Shown: positions 18,551 through 27,344, numbered from the stretch's first letter. The stretch is 43,376 nt of DNA from Spongiibacteraceae bacterium UBA5047 (GCA_002415025.1 DIBR01000060.1:1-43376); one strand, 5' to 3'. The notes: a model not told the origin generated them from the letters alone. Numbers and translations: made by a program.

Positions 18551-19738
18551 GTGGACGCGCAAGAAGCATTTCGCCAGGAAGTTCGCGAATGGCTGCAGGC
18601 CAACTGCCCTGAGTCCATGCGCAAGCCCCCCGTCCGCGAAGAGCAGGTCTGGGCCGGACGCAATCAAAGCTTCCCCAGCGAAGACGCCAAAATCTGGTTT
18701 GAGCGCATGCGCGACAAGGGCTGGACCGTGCCCGAATGGCCACGCGAATACGGTGGTGGCGGGCTCGACGAAAGCCAGTGCAAAATCCTGAAAGAAGAGA
18801 TGAAGGCGCTGGGCTGCCGCGCTCCGTTGCTGGATCTCGGTATCTGGATGCTCGGCCCGGCTCTGCTGGAATACGGCAGCGAAGAACAAAAGAAAGAACA
18901 CCTTCCCAACATCACAGCTGGCAAAATTCGATGGTGCCAGGGCTATTCCGAGCCCGGAGCCGGCTCAGACCTGGCGAGCCTGCAATGCAAAGCCGAAGAC
19001 AAGGGCGACCACTTTCTGGTCAATGGCACCAAAATCTGGACGACCAACGCCGACAAATCTGACTGGATTTTTTGCCTCGTCCGTACTGATCCCAACGTTA
19101 AAAAGCAGGAAGGCATCAGCTTTCTGTTGATTGATATGGCTTCGGAAGGCGTTAGCGTGTCGCCCATCGAATTGATCAGCGGTGAATCCGAATTTTGCCA
19201 GACCTTTTTTGACAACGTAAAAGTGCCCAAGAAAAACCTGGTGGCCGAACTCAACAAAGGTTGGTCGGTTGCCAAAGCCCTGCTCAAGCACGAGCGCAAG
19301 TTAATGTCCGAGACCCAGGACAATGCGGGGCCCAACATTTCCCCGGTCATGGCGGCTGAACACTACGTCGGCAAAGACGCGAACGGCAAAATAGTCGACC
19401 ATGCATTGCGAGACCAACTGACGCAGCACGAAATGAAGTTTCGTGCACTGGGGCTGACCCACTTCCGGTCGTTTGAAGAACGCGTTGCCGGCGTCGGCGA
19501 AGGTACGATCCCGATGATTATGAAATACGTGGGTACCGAATCGTCCAAAAGCAAGGAAGAATTATTGCTTGCCCTGATGGGCACCCAGGCATTGGGCTGG
19601 GAAGGCGAGGCCTTTACAAGCGACGAGTTGCTGGTTACGCGTGGCTGGTTGTTTTCCAAAGCGCTGTCCATTGCCGGTGGCAGCTCGGAAGTTCAACTGA
19701 ATATCATCGCCAAACGCGTTTTGGGTTTGCCAGACTAA
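18551..19738 (+). CDS. acyl-CoA dehydrogenase, first of an adjacent pair
   Basis: A 395-residue FAD-dependent acyl-CoA dehydrogenase. The FAD/substrate loop YSEPGAGSDLASL, the strand GTKIWTTNADKSDWIFCLVRTD and the C-terminal AGGSSEVQLNIIAKRVLGLP are typical. At the place of the classic MCAD base (YEGTSxIQ) it has AGGSSEVQ, so that glutamate is absent. The GTG at 18551 follows AAGGAGAC at the right distance; a TTG 15 codons upstream is unsupported. The partner gene starts 25 bases after its stop. Adjacent unlike pairs often form heteromeric enzymes in steroid and branched side-chain degradation, so that is the best guess. Confidence 0.9.
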   Translation: MDAQEAFRQEVREWLQANCPESMRKPPVREEQVWAGRNQSFPSEDAKIWFERMRDKGWTVPEWPREYGGGGLDESQCKILKEEMKALGCRAPLLDLGIWMLGPALLEYGSEEQKKEHLPNITAGKIRWCQGYSEPGAGSDLASLQCKAEDKGDHFLVNGTKIWTTNADKSDWIFCLVRTDPNVKKQEGISFLLIDMASEGVSVSPIELISGESEFCQTFFDNVKVPKKNLVAELNKGWSVAKALLKHERKLMSETQDNAGPNISPVMAAEHYVGKDANGKIVDHALRDQLTQHEMKFRALGLTHFRSFEERVAGVGEGTIPMIMKYVGTESSKSKEELLLALMGTQALGWEGEAFTSDELLVTRGWLFSKALSIAGGSSEVQLNIIAKRVLGLPD

Positions 19739-19763
19739 CATCGGGGCGCAGGAGACATTTAAC

Positions 19764-20903
19764 ATGCCACTGGTATTGAACGAAGAACAACGCCTGCTCA
19801 AGGACACCGCGAGTGAGTTCCTGAATAGTCAGGCTCCAGTCGACGCTCTGCGTAAACTCCGCGACAACAAGGATGAACTCGGCTATGACCAGCCCTTGTG
19901 GCAGCAAATGGTTGAGCTGGGATGGGCGGGCATTACCCTGCCGGAAGCCTATGGCGGCCTCGACTTCGGCTTTATGGGCTTGGGGGCAGTCATTGAAGAA
20001 AGCGGCCGCCGCCTGACTGCTTCGCCCCTGTTTTCCAGCGTTGTACTCGGAGCATCGGCCATTATTCTCGGCGGCAGCGAGCAGCAGAAGCAGGCACTCT
20101 TGCCTGCTATCGCCAGCGGCGAAACAAGCCTTGCACTGGCACTGGAAGAATCCAGTCATCATCGCCCTACCCTCATTAGCACAAGCGCTGAGAAAGACGG
20201 CGACAACTACCGCTTAAGCGGCAGCAAAGTCTCTGTCATTGACGGTGCAAGCGCAGAGCAACTGATTGTTGTAGCGCGCACAAGCGGCAAAAATGGCGAA
20301 ACAAACGGGATCAGCCTGTTTCTGGTCGACGGCAAGGCCGAGGGCCTTACTCGCTCACGCCGCTGGATGGCAGACAGCCGCGCCGTCGCGGACGTTAGCC
20401 TTGATGGTGTCAGCGTTAGCGCCGACAGTGTCATCGGTGAAGTTGACAAGGGTTGGGAAATTCTGGATGCAACGCTGGATCGAGGGCGTATCTGTCTGGC
20501 CGCAGAAATGCTGGGCGGCGTACTCGAATGTTTTGAGCGCACGGTTGCCTATCTGAAAGAACGCGAGCAGTTTGGCGTCAAGATCGGCAGCTTTCAGGCA
20601 CTCAAGCATCGGGCTGCACATATGTACACCGAGATTGAACTCGCTAAATCAGTAGTGCTCGATGCCTTCAGCGCCATTGACGAAGGCCGTGCCGACCTTG
20701 GCCAGATGGCCAGCCTCGCAAAGGCCACTCTCAATGATGTGTTCTACCTCGTAAGCAGCGAGGCAGTGCAAATGCACGGCGGCATCGGTGTAACAGATGA
20801 GCTGGAAATCGGCTTTTTTCTGAAACGTTCACGAATGGCCATTCAGCTGCTAGGCGACAGTGGATTCCACCGCGATCGCTACGCCTCGCTAAGCGGTTAC
20901 TAG
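19764..20903 (+). CDS. acyl-CoA dehydrogenase, second of an adjacent pair
   Basis: A 379-residue acyl-CoA dehydrogenase diverged from its neighbour. The N-terminal helical domain is normal (LVLNEEQRLLKDTASEFL). The FAD loop is altered: ALEESSHHRPTL replaces the usual xEPxAGSDxx. The helix DRGRICLAAEMLGGVLECFERTVAYLKEREQFGVKIGSFQALKHRAA is conserved, and AVQMHGGIGVTDELEIGFFLKR forms the C-terminal core. The degraded FAD loop suggests it may not bind FAD alone and works with the upstream subunit. CAGGAGAC precedes the ATG, and a terminator follows 24 bases after the stop. The CoA substrate is unknown. Confidence 0.88.
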   Translation: MPLVLNEEQRLLKDTASEFLNSQAPVDALRKLRDNKDELGYDQPLWQQMVELGWAGITLPEAYGGLDFGFMGLGAVIEESGRRLTASPLFSSVVLGASAIILGGSEQQKQALLPAIASGETSLALALEESSHHRPTLISTSAEKDGDNYRLSGSKVSVIDGASAEQLIVVARTSGKNGETNGISLFLVDGKAEGLTRSRRWMADSRAVADVSLDGVSVSADSVIGEVDKGWEILDATLDRGRICLAAEMLGGVLECFERTVAYLKEREQFGVKIGSFQALKHRAAHMYTEIELAKSVVLDAFSAIDEGRADLGQMASLAKATLNDVFYLVSSEAVQMHGGIGVTDELEIGFFLKRSRMAIQLLGDSGFHRDRYASLSGY

Positions 20904-20927
20904 CTCCTTTCAGCCACAAATAAAAAA

Positions 20928-20959
20928 GGCGCCCTTCCAAACGAGGGGCGCCTTTTTTT
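20928..20959. terminator. bidirectional terminator
   Basis: The 7-base-pair stem GGCGCCC/GGGCGCC has an 11-base loop, seven T on the right and six A on the left. It ends the acyl-CoA dehydrogenase transcript on the plus strand and the DUF3012 lipoprotein transcript on the minus strand. Confidence 0.85.
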
Positions 20960-20975
20960 GTATCGACAAGCAAGC

Positions 20976-21134
20976 CTAGAAGATGCAGTGCTTGGTGTAG
21001 TCCGCTGCTTCGTTGCCGGTCCACTCACCCTTGGGTTTGCTCTCAAGATCCTTGCACCAGGCATCGCTGCCAACTTCAGGGGCACAGGCAGCAAGCAGAG
21101 CCGCCACCGCCAAAATCATCACATTCCGAAACAT
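20976..21134 (-). CDS. small DUF3012-type lipoprotein
   Basis: A 52-residue lipoprotein with signal MFRNVMILAVAALLAAC, giving a lipobox LAAC with Cys17 as the lipidated residue. The mature part (APEVGSDAWCKDLESKPKG, then EWTGNEAADYTKHCIF) matches the DUF3012 pattern in its Trp-Cys-x-x-Leu, Lys-Pro-x-Gly-x-Trp and final Cys. GGAG lies 7 bases before the ATG at 21134. The frame ends 17 bases before the bidirectional terminator, supporting a separate transcript. The function of this gammaproteobacterial family is unknown. Confidence 0.85.
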   Translation of the reverse strand: MFRNVMILAVAALLAACAPEVGSDAWCKDLESKPKGEWTGNEAADYTKHCIF

Positions 21135-21251
21135 AGTTTCACTCCGCTTATATACTCAATGGCCAATAATGCTTGTTGAGACCCAGTCGCCAAACGCCAG
21201 TATCTCACGCCCTGCGGTCGGTTTCGCGAACGTGTTAACAGATCGGCGGTG

Positions 21252-21425
21252 TCAGGCCTCGATCATGTCGAAATCGAACTTGCTAATGCCGCAATCCGGG
21301 CATTCCCAATCTTCGGGCACATCTTCCCATTTGGTACCTGCGGCTATGCCGTCATCAGGGAGGCCTTCGGCTTCGTCATAAATGAAGCCACAAATAACAC
21401 ACTCCCACTTCTTAAAATCGCTCAT
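21252..21425 (-). CDS. rubA: rubredoxin
   Basis: A 57-residue rubredoxin, an electron carrier with one iron held by four cysteines. Both knuckles are present: CVICG (Cys9, Cys12) and CPDCG (Cys42, Cys45). The intervening FIYDEAEGLPDDGIAAGTKWEDVPEDW is typical of aerobic-type rubredoxins. In related bacteria such rubredoxins serve alkane hydroxylase or oxidative-stress electron transfer, but no partner reductase or hydroxylase gene is in the window. GGAG precedes the ATG, and an extended -10 promoter lies about 45 bases upstream. Confidence 0.95.
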   Translation of the reverse strand: MSDFKKWECVICGFIYDEAEGLPDDGIAAGTKWEDVPEDWECPDCGISKFDFDMIEA

Positions 21426-21467
21426 TCCGGTCTCCGTCTGGTCGAACTCTGTTCGGTTAAGGCCGGG

Positions 21468-21476
21468 ATTATAACA
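21468..21476 (-). promoter_or_regulatory. extended -10 promoter for rubredoxin
   Basis: On the minus strand the sequence is TGT followed by a perfect TATAAT, 43 bases upstream of the rubredoxin start codon. The TGn element makes up for the lack of a recognisable -35 box. Confidence 0.55.
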
Positions 21477-21556
21477 CTCACCAGCTCACCGCACAGATTG
21501 CAGAAACGGCCAAGCTCAAAGACCGCATATGTCCACTGAAAAGGACATCGTCGCAG

Positions 21557-22789
21557 TTATTCACCGGGTTTTAGCTGCAAACGGTAGACAGCGCCGGCAT
21601 AGTCATCGGATAGATATATATGACCATTGCTGTCTTCTTCTATGTCCACAGGCCGCCCAATTATGCCGGAACCCGTCCAGAAGCCATCGAGCAAGGTCTT
21701 CGAAGTCAGCCTGTCGTCTGCATCCCACTGCAATAATTCCAGCCGGTACCCGTCGGGGACGGAACGATTCCAGGATCCGTGCAAAGCCATTAGGGCTGAG
21801 CGCGAAAAAGCCTGCTGTAACGTTTCATGTTGCAGAAAATGCAAACCCAGAGGGGTAGTATGTGCGGGAATACCCAGCACCGGCTCGATAGCACTTTTAC
21901 CAGCGGGTAGCCGGTCACCGAAATCGGGGTCTTCGTCGCCAAAATCATTGACGTAGGGCCAACCGTAGAAGCCGTTCTCAACTATCAGGTTCAGCTCGTC
22001 AACCGGATAATCATCACCCAGCAAGTCGCGACTTATATCGCCGGCGTACAACGCCTTGTTCCAGGGCGCCCAGTCGAAGCCCGTTGAGTTGCGCAGGCCA
22101 GTGGCATAAATATGCGCTTCGCCGCCGTCTGGCTTCACCCTCATCAAGGTACCGCGCCGCTGATCTTCCTCGATACAAACATTGCAGCTCGACCCGACAT
22201 TGAAATACAACCAGCCGTCCGGACCCATGGCCAGATTCTTGGCCCAGTGATTACCGCCGCCAGGCAACCCGCTAAGCAAGCGCTGATAGGGACCTTCAGC
22301 CATTCCCGTATCAGCATTGAAGCGCACCCGCCCGATGGCATCCTGCTCGGCAACATACAGCCAGCCGTCTACTAGTTCGATGCCGTGGGGCATATTCAGC
22401 TCGGCTACCAGGGTCTCGCGTCCATCGGAGCGTCCGTCACCGTCAGCATCGGCTTTCAGCAAGACAATATCGCCCTTGCGCGGCCGCGACACCAACACAT
22501 CGTCCTTGCGGGTGACCTGTAGCCAGCGGGCGTTGGGCAAATCCGCAGCAAAAATGCGCAGCTCCAGACGATCATCAATCGTCAGGGTTTCCTTGAGCGT
22601 CGTCTCCTGGGGAGTGTCTATCCCGGTGCCGGCAATCGCGTTGAGCATCACTCTAAAATCACCCACCTGCGGAGCAACGTAGCGCTGAAAGAGAAACACG
22701 CCGGCAACAACAAGCAACAAGACCGTTAGCAACAGAAATCGGACTACGGTCAGGCCCTGGCTTCGAGACAATGATTTCGCAGTGAACAT
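21557..22789 (-). CDS. membrane-anchored PQQ-type (glucose/sorbosone dehydrogenase-like) beta-propeller
   Basis: A 410-residue protein with one N-terminal membrane anchor (about 18-37) and a six-bladed propeller of the soluble glucose/sorbosone dehydrogenase family. Family runs are LNMPHGIELVDGWLYVAEQDAIGRV, LPGGGNHWAKNLAMGPDGWLYFNVGSSCNVC, ATGLRNSTGFDWAPWNKALY, ENGFYGWPYV, ALMALHGSWNRSVPDGYRLEL and GRPVDIEEDSNGHIYLSDDYAGAVYRL. It would oxidise a sugar or polyol in the periplasm if PQQ is bound; PQQ use is not provable here. A longer frame to 23005 would overlap the next gene by 158 bases, so the ATG at 22789 (CGGAG upstream) is chosen. Confidence 0.87.
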   Translation of the reverse strand: MFTAKSLSRSQGLTVVRFLLLTVLLLVVAGVFLFQRYVAPQVGDFRVMLNAIAGTGIDTPQETTLKETLTIDDRLELRIFAADLPNARWLQVTRKDDVLVSRPRKGDIVLLKADADGDGRSDGRETLVAELNMPHGIELVDGWLYVAEQDAIGRVRFNADTGMAEGPYQRLLSGLPGGGNHWAKNLAMGPDGWLYFNVGSSCNVCIEEDQRRGTLMRVKPDGGEAHIYATGLRNSTGFDWAPWNKALYAGDISRDLLGDDYPVDELNLIVENGFYGWPYVNDFGDEDPDFGDRLPAGKSAIEPVLGIPAHTTPLGLHFLQHETLQQAFSRSALMALHGSWNRSVPDGYRLELLQWDADDRLTSKTLLDGFWTGSGIIGRPVDIEEDSNGHIYLSDDYAGAVYRLQLKPGE

Positions 22790-22847
22790 GGCGACTCCGG
22801 TATTTCGTTTATTGTATGGGTAGAGCGTGATCCCGCCTGACTGTCTG

Positions 22848-23645
22848 CTACAGCAGGGTACCCTTGGCGAGATCTTCGGGTGCGCTGTCAAGGGCGAGCA
22901 AAACCACCAGCTCCGACCCGCCTCGCTGCAGGGTAACAGCAATATGGGACGCAGCGGCGAGCGCGCCAAACAGTTTGGAGATGGCTTTCTTGTCAGCGAG
23001 ATCAATGCCGTTCACGCCAATCACACGATCGCCCGCCTGCAAACCGAAATCAGAAAAGGCCTGGGGATCAGTTCCGGGAAATACGTGATAGTGGCGGTTA
23101 CCGTCACTGTCTCTGGATTCTATTTGCACGGTGCCAATCAGTGACACGGGGTTCTGGAACAGGCGGCTGTGGTAGCGGCGAGCTGTGAGCGTGGCTTCTG
23201 GCTGCGCACGCAAATCAAGCACGGCAAGTGCCGGCGATGGCGGGCTGTTCAGGGGCGCGATTTCTGCCGCGCAGCACAGCAATTGATACACCGCGCCCTT
23301 TTTCAGCAATACCGCATTATCGAGTATCTGAGTCAGCTCGGCGAAACTGCCGGGCAAGCGTTCTCCCCGAGCGTAGTAGCGGGCACTGCCCCCTGTGGCG
23401 ATCAATGCCTCGCTCATACCATCGGCACCCTGCCGTATAGCCAGCAGGTGTTCTTCGGCAGATTCCGGTGCCGCATTATCCAATGGTTCGCCGAACAGCT
23501 CTGCGTCGTCCTCGGCGAACAACAGGGCTTCTGCATCGGTCATCACCGCCGTTGGAGCGTCGCCTGTCCCTGATGTTGCCAGCAGCAGTGCCGTGAACAG
23601 GCTGCCAAGCAGCAGGCTCAAAGCCGCCATTTTTTTTGCTGTCAT
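22848..23645 (-). CDS. GspC-like (type II secretion system C) PDZ protein, orphan
   Basis: A 265-residue protein with one N-terminal membrane segment, a linker, a GspC-type homology region (about 66-125: EHLLAIRQGADGMSEALIATGG, then ARYYARGERLPG and VLLKKGAVYQLL) and a C-terminal PDZ domain (about 185-260: YHVFPGTDPQAFSDFGLQAGDRVIGVNGIDL). GspC normally links the inner-membrane platform of the type II secretion system to the GspD channel. No other gsp gene is in the window, and it follows oadB by 52 bases. The ATG at 23645 has GGGGGAG upstream; a start at 23708 would run into oadB. It could be a relocated GspC or a GspC-fold adaptor for something else. Confidence 0.75.
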   Translation of the reverse strand: MTAKKMAALSLLLGSLFTALLLATSGTGDAPTAVMTDAEALLFAEDDAELFGEPLDNAAPESAEEHLLAIRQGADGMSEALIATGGSARYYARGERLPGSFAELTQILDNAVLLKKGAVYQLLCCAAEIAPLNSPPSPALAVLDLRAQPEATLTARRYHSRLFQNPVSLIGTVQIESRDSDGNRHYHVFPGTDPQAFSDFGLQAGDRVIGVNGIDLADKKAISKLFGALAAASHIAVTLQRGGSELVVLLALDSAPEDLAKGTLL

Positions 23646-23697
23646 CACAACTCCCCCATATGACAACAGTTTACTGGGCTTTTTCCCTTGGCGGTAG

Positions 23698-25002
23698 TCA
23701 GCCGCCAACGAGCGTAATCATGACGCCTGCAGCCACCGCTGAGCCAATAACCCCGGCGACATTCGGCCCCATGGCATGCATCAGCAGGAAGTTGTGCGGA
23801 TTGGCCTCCAGCCCCATCTTGTTGGAGACACGCGCAGCCATCGGTACCGCCGACACCCCGGCAGAGCCAATCAGGGGGTTGATTGCCTCCTTACTGAAGC
23901 GGTTCATGACTTTGGCCATCAGCACGCCGGAGGCGGTGCCAATGCTGAAGGCAACAACACCCAGCAACAAGATACCCAGCGTATCCAGATCGAGAAATTT
24001 GTCGGCACTCAACTTCGAGCCTACCGAAAGCCCCAGAAAAATAGTGGTAATGTTGATCAGTGCGTTTTGGGTTGTATCAGACAAACGATCTACCACACCG
24101 CACTCACGCATTAAATTGCCAAAGCAAAACATGCCGAGCAGCGGCGCGGCATCCGGCAGCAACAAGCCAACAAGAATCAACAACAGCAGGGGGAAGAATA
24201 TCTTTTCGCGTTTTCCCACCACCCGCAGTTGCACCATCTCGATCTTGCGTTCGGCCTCCGTGGTTAGCGCCCGCACAATCGGAGGCTGAATCAGGGGCAC
24301 CAGTGCCATGTAGGAATAAGCTGCCACGGCAATCGCGCCGAGCAGGTCGGGCGCCAGCAGGCTCGCAACGTAAATGGCAGTCGGGCCGTCGGCACCACCA
24401 ATAATCCCGATGGCGGCGGCATCGGCAATGCTGAAATCCATCCAGCCCAGCGCGGTCAAACCCACTGCGCCGAGAACAGTGGCGAATATCCCGAATTGCG
24501 CGGCGGCGCCGAGAAAAAGCGTTTTCGGATTCGCGAGCAGCGGGCCAAAATCGGTCATGGCTCCCACGCCCATAAAAATAATCAGCGGTGCAGCGCTGCT
24601 ACCGATGGCCACCTCATAGAAGTTGTAGAGCATGCCGTTGTTGTAACCGGCATCCAGAGCGACATTGATCGCGTCGCGGTGCGCGGCCGCATTTGCCTGA
24701 TGGTAGGCGTTGAGAACGTCTTTGGGTAATTGCCAGTCACTGAGCCGCAAGGCATCGGCCAACAACCCCAGCACCTGTGGGTCCGCAGCCCACACTGCAT
24801 TCTCCACCGCTGAAAAAGCGAGCCCCGCTGCGGGGATATTCGCCAAAATACCACCAAACCCAATGGGAACCAGCAGCAGCGGTTCAAACCCCTTGCTGAT
24901 CGCCAGATACAATAGCAGCAAGCAAATACCCAACATGGCTACCTGGCCCGGGGCGATATTGGCCAGACCGGAGTCTTGCCAAAGGCGCAGTAAATTGTCC
25001 AT
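23698..25002 (-). CDS. oadB: oxaloacetate decarboxylase, sodium-pump beta subunit
   Basis: A 434-residue integral membrane subunit that couples decarboxylation of carboxybiotin to sodium export. Many hydrophobic helices and the family signatures are visible: IIFMGVGAMTDFGPLLANP, GIIGGADGPTAIYVAS (containing the conserved aspartate), FLGLSVGSKLSADKFL, and PLIGSAGVSAVPMAARVSNKMGLEANPHNFLLMHAMGPNVAGVIGSA. It lies 14 bases after oadA and completes the operon order oadG-oadA-oadB. Length is as in the family. The resulting sodium gradient fits a marine lifestyle. Confidence 0.96.
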   Translation of the reverse strand: MDNLLRLWQDSGLANIAPGQVAMLGICLLLLYLAISKGFEPLLLVPIGFGGILANIPAAGLAFSAVENAVWAADPQVLGLLADALRLSDWQLPKDVLNAYHQANAAAHRDAINVALDAGYNNGMLYNFYEVAIGSSAAPLIIFMGVGAMTDFGPLLANPKTLFLGAAAQFGIFATVLGAVGLTALGWMDFSIADAAAIGIIGGADGPTAIYVASLLAPDLLGAIAVAAYSYMALVPLIQPPIVRALTTEAERKIEMVQLRVVGKREKIFFPLLLLILVGLLLPDAAPLLGMFCFGNLMRECGVVDRLSDTTQNALINITTIFLGLSVGSKLSADKFLDLDTLGILLLGVVAFSIGTASGVLMAKVMNRFSKEAINPLIGSAGVSAVPMAARVSNKMGLEANPHNFLLMHAMGPNVAGVIGSAVAAGVMITLVGG

Positions 25003-25016
25003 TCAGTTCACTCCGC

Positions 25017-26813
25017 CTACTGCATTTCCAGCAAAATATCGCCAACGGCCACGCTGTCGCCCACGGAAACTTTCACCGCCGCTATGGTTCCAGACTGAGG
25101 GGCCCGAATTTCGGTTTCCATCTTCATTGCTTCGAGAATCAGTACGACCTCACCCGCATCAACCGAATCGCCTGCTGCGATATTCACGCGAAGAATATTT
25201 CCCGCCAGCGGGGCCTTGACCGGCTCGCCGGAAGCCCGTGCCGGGCTTGCCGCCGGGGTAGAACCCGACGTAGAAGCAGGGCTGATTGCACTGACATCAC
25301 CGCCCTCGGCCACTTGCACAAGGTATTGCTGCCCCGATACCGTCACCGTATATACCGACGCCCCGCCCGCCTGTTTATTTTCAGACGCAGGCGCGGCGAC
25401 TTCAGGCGCGTCGGTCGGGGCAGGTTCAAAGGCGTCAGCGTTGCCACGGTTTTGCAGAAACTTAAGGCCGACCTGCGGAAACAAGGCATAGGTCAGCACA
25501 TCGTCTATCTCGCCCTCTCCGGAGGTGAGTCTGATATCTTTTTCCCCGGCCAATGATTTCAATTCATCGGTGAGTTTGGCCAACTCGGGTTGAAGTAAAT
25601 CTGCAGGCCGGCAGGTTATCGGCTTTTGGCCCTCAAGCACACGCTCTTGCAAGGTCTTGTCCACCGCTGCCGGCGTAGCGCCGTATTCACCTTTCAGTAC
25701 GCCAGCGGTTTCTTTGGAGATAGATTTATAGCGCTCGCCAGTCAGCACATTGATGACGGCCTGCGTGCCGACAATCTGAGATGTTGGCGTTACCAGCGGG
25801 ATATAACCCAGGTCTTTGCGCACCTTGGGAATTTCCATCAAGACATCATCCAGTCGGTCGGCCGCCCCCTGCTCTTTCAACTGGCTTTCCATATTGGTGA
25901 GCATGCCACCGGGTACCTGCGCCACCAGAATGCGCGAATCCACGCCGCGCAGCGCGCCTTCAAATTTCGCGTATTTTTTTCTTACAACACGAAAATAGGC
26001 CGCAATTTCTTCGAGCAATTCAAGATTCAGGCCGGTATCTCGATCCGTTTCCTGCAGCATCGCGACCACGGTTTCCGTTGGCGAATGGCCGTAGGTCATG
26101 CTCATGGAAGAGATCGCAGTATCAATGTTGTCGATACCCGCTTCGATAGCCTTCAGGGCAGTTGCCGTCGACAGACCGGTTGTTGCATGGCACTGCATAT
26201 GCACCGGCACTGACAGGCTATTTTTGAGTTTGCTTACCAGCTCAAAGGCGACGTACGGTTTGAGCAAGCCCGCCATATCCTTGATCGCAATCGAGTCTGC
26301 ACCCATATCCTCCTGGGATTTTGCCAGCGCCACCCAGCTGTCGATGGTATGCACCGGGCTGACGGTATAGGCAATGGTGCCCTGAGCATGTTTGCCCACC
26401 TTGCGCACAGCCTTCAACGCTGTTTCCAGATTGCGCGGGTCGTTCATGGCATCAAACACGCGAAACACGTCCACGCCATTGGTGGCTGCGCGTTCGACAA
26501 AGCGCTCCACAACATCGTCCGCATAATGGCGGTAACCGAGAATATTCTGCCCCCGAAACAACATTTGCTGAGGAGTATTGGGCATCGCCTTTTTCAATTC
26601 GCGAATCCGCTCCCAGGGGTCTTCACCAAGATAGCGAATACAGGCGTCAAAGGTTGCACCGCCCCATGACTCCAGCGACCAAAAGCCAACCTGATCCAGC
26701 TTTTCGGCAATGGGCAGCATATCGTCAAGTCGCAGGCGAGTGGCAAACAGGGACTGGTGCGCATCGCGCAGAACCACGTCAGTAATGCCAAGCGGTTTTT
26801 TGTTATCAGTCAT
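25017..26813 (-). CDS. oadA: oxaloacetate decarboxylase alpha subunit, biotin carrier
   Basis: A 598-residue cytoplasmic subunit with an HMGL-like carboxyltransferase domain (about 8-270; DVVLRDAHQSLFATRLRLDDM, ESWGGATFDACIRYL, MQCHATTGLSTA), a conserved PYC/OADA region (to about 460), a Pro/Ala-rich linker, and a C-terminal biotinyl domain with AMKM, Lys564 being the biotinylated residue. It moves the C4 carboxyl group of oxaloacetate to biotin, releasing pyruvate; OadB then decarboxylates the carboxybiotin and pumps sodium. AGGA lies 8 bases before the ATG. It follows oadG by 39 bases and precedes oadB by 14. Confidence 0.96.
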   Translation of the reverse strand: MTDNKKPLGITDVVLRDAHQSLFATRLRLDDMLPIAEKLDQVGFWSLESWGGATFDACIRYLGEDPWERIRELKKAMPNTPQQMLFRGQNILGYRHYADDVVERFVERAATNGVDVFRVFDAMNDPRNLETALKAVRKVGKHAQGTIAYTVSPVHTIDSWVALAKSQEDMGADSIAIKDMAGLLKPYVAFELVSKLKNSLSVPVHMQCHATTGLSTATALKAIEAGIDNIDTAISSMSMTYGHSPTETVVAMLQETDRDTGLNLELLEEIAAYFRVVRKKYAKFEGALRGVDSRILVAQVPGGMLTNMESQLKEQGAADRLDDVLMEIPKVRKDLGYIPLVTPTSQIVGTQAVINVLTGERYKSISKETAGVLKGEYGATPAAVDKTLQERVLEGQKPITCRPADLLQPELAKLTDELKSLAGEKDIRLTSGEGEIDDVLTYALFPQVGLKFLQNRGNADAFEPAPTDAPEVAAPASENKQAGGASVYTVTVSGQQYLVQVAEGGDVSAISPASTSGSTPAASPARASGEPVKAPLAGNILRVNIAAGDSVDAGEVVLILEAMKMETEIRAPQSGTIAAVKVSVGDSVAVGDILLEMQ

Positions 26814-26852
26814 ATAAATTTCCTGATCTTTCCCTAATTACACAATTGCGCT

Positions 26853-27122
26853 TCAAGAGTGTTCGCGTGTCGCGCGAGAGCTATTCTGCCGATGCTCATG
26901 TACCGCCGCTGTGATTGCCGCCACAACAGCCGGTGTCGGGCCGGACGACGCGCCTTCTGATTTGCGGCTGCGCACGGCTGCAGGGCGTTCCGGCTGCTCG
27001 AAACGCCGGGCCAGGCTGGACATCATGCTGGTAACCACAACCAGTAGCGACAAAAACACAATGACTGTGCCCATGCCGAAGTACATAAGTTCCAAGCCTT
27101 GTTCCAACAAAGTAGCTGACAT
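26853..27122 (-). CDS. oadG: oxaloacetate decarboxylase gamma subunit
   Basis: An 89-residue single-pass membrane subunit that joins alpha and beta. The N-terminal helix is LLEQGLELMYFGMGTVIVFLSLLVVVTSMMSSLARRF, with the typical ELMxxGMGxVxxFL motif, followed by a Pro/Ala-rich cytoplasmic tail with His77 and His-containing residues near the end. A longer frame to 27206 exists, but the ATG at 27122 matches the family N-terminus and has AGAGG upstream. It heads the oadGAB operon. Confidence 0.93.
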   Translation of the reverse strand: MSATLLEQGLELMYFGMGTVIVFLSLLVVVTSMMSSLARRFEQPERPAAVRSRKSEGASSGPTPAVVAAITAAVHEHRQNSSRATREHS

Positions 27123-27338
27123 TTGCGGGCAACCTCTTTGCCTATAGTTGCATATTTGGAGATCAAACGGGCCGTCCACTTTACAGCGATGCATAGCCCC
27201 CAGCAACTTTCAGCCGCTCCAACCCCGAAAACAATCTAACGACAAAACCCATTAGATTCATAAAGTTACCGCACCACGGCGCAATCAGACGACACACATC
27301 CCGGCAGGCTCTTGCCTACCAGTCGCGCTCTTTTAGGC

Positions 27339-27344
27339 TATACT
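27339..27344 (+). promoter_or_regulatory. possible -10 box of dusC
   Basis: TATACT lies 25 bases before the dusC start codon. The -35 region is unconvincing (TTGCCT lies 21 bases upstream, too far), so this is a tentative call. Confidence 0.3.

Noticed and set aside
22790..23005. N-terminal extension of the PQQ-type dehydrogenase
   Set aside because: It runs antisense-free but out of frame through the GspC-like gene; the ATG at 22789 has a ribosome site and a membrane anchor.
27303..27322. Short GC-rich hairpin before dusC
   Set aside because: Only four good pairs, and no copy elsewhere in the window; not called as a repeat.
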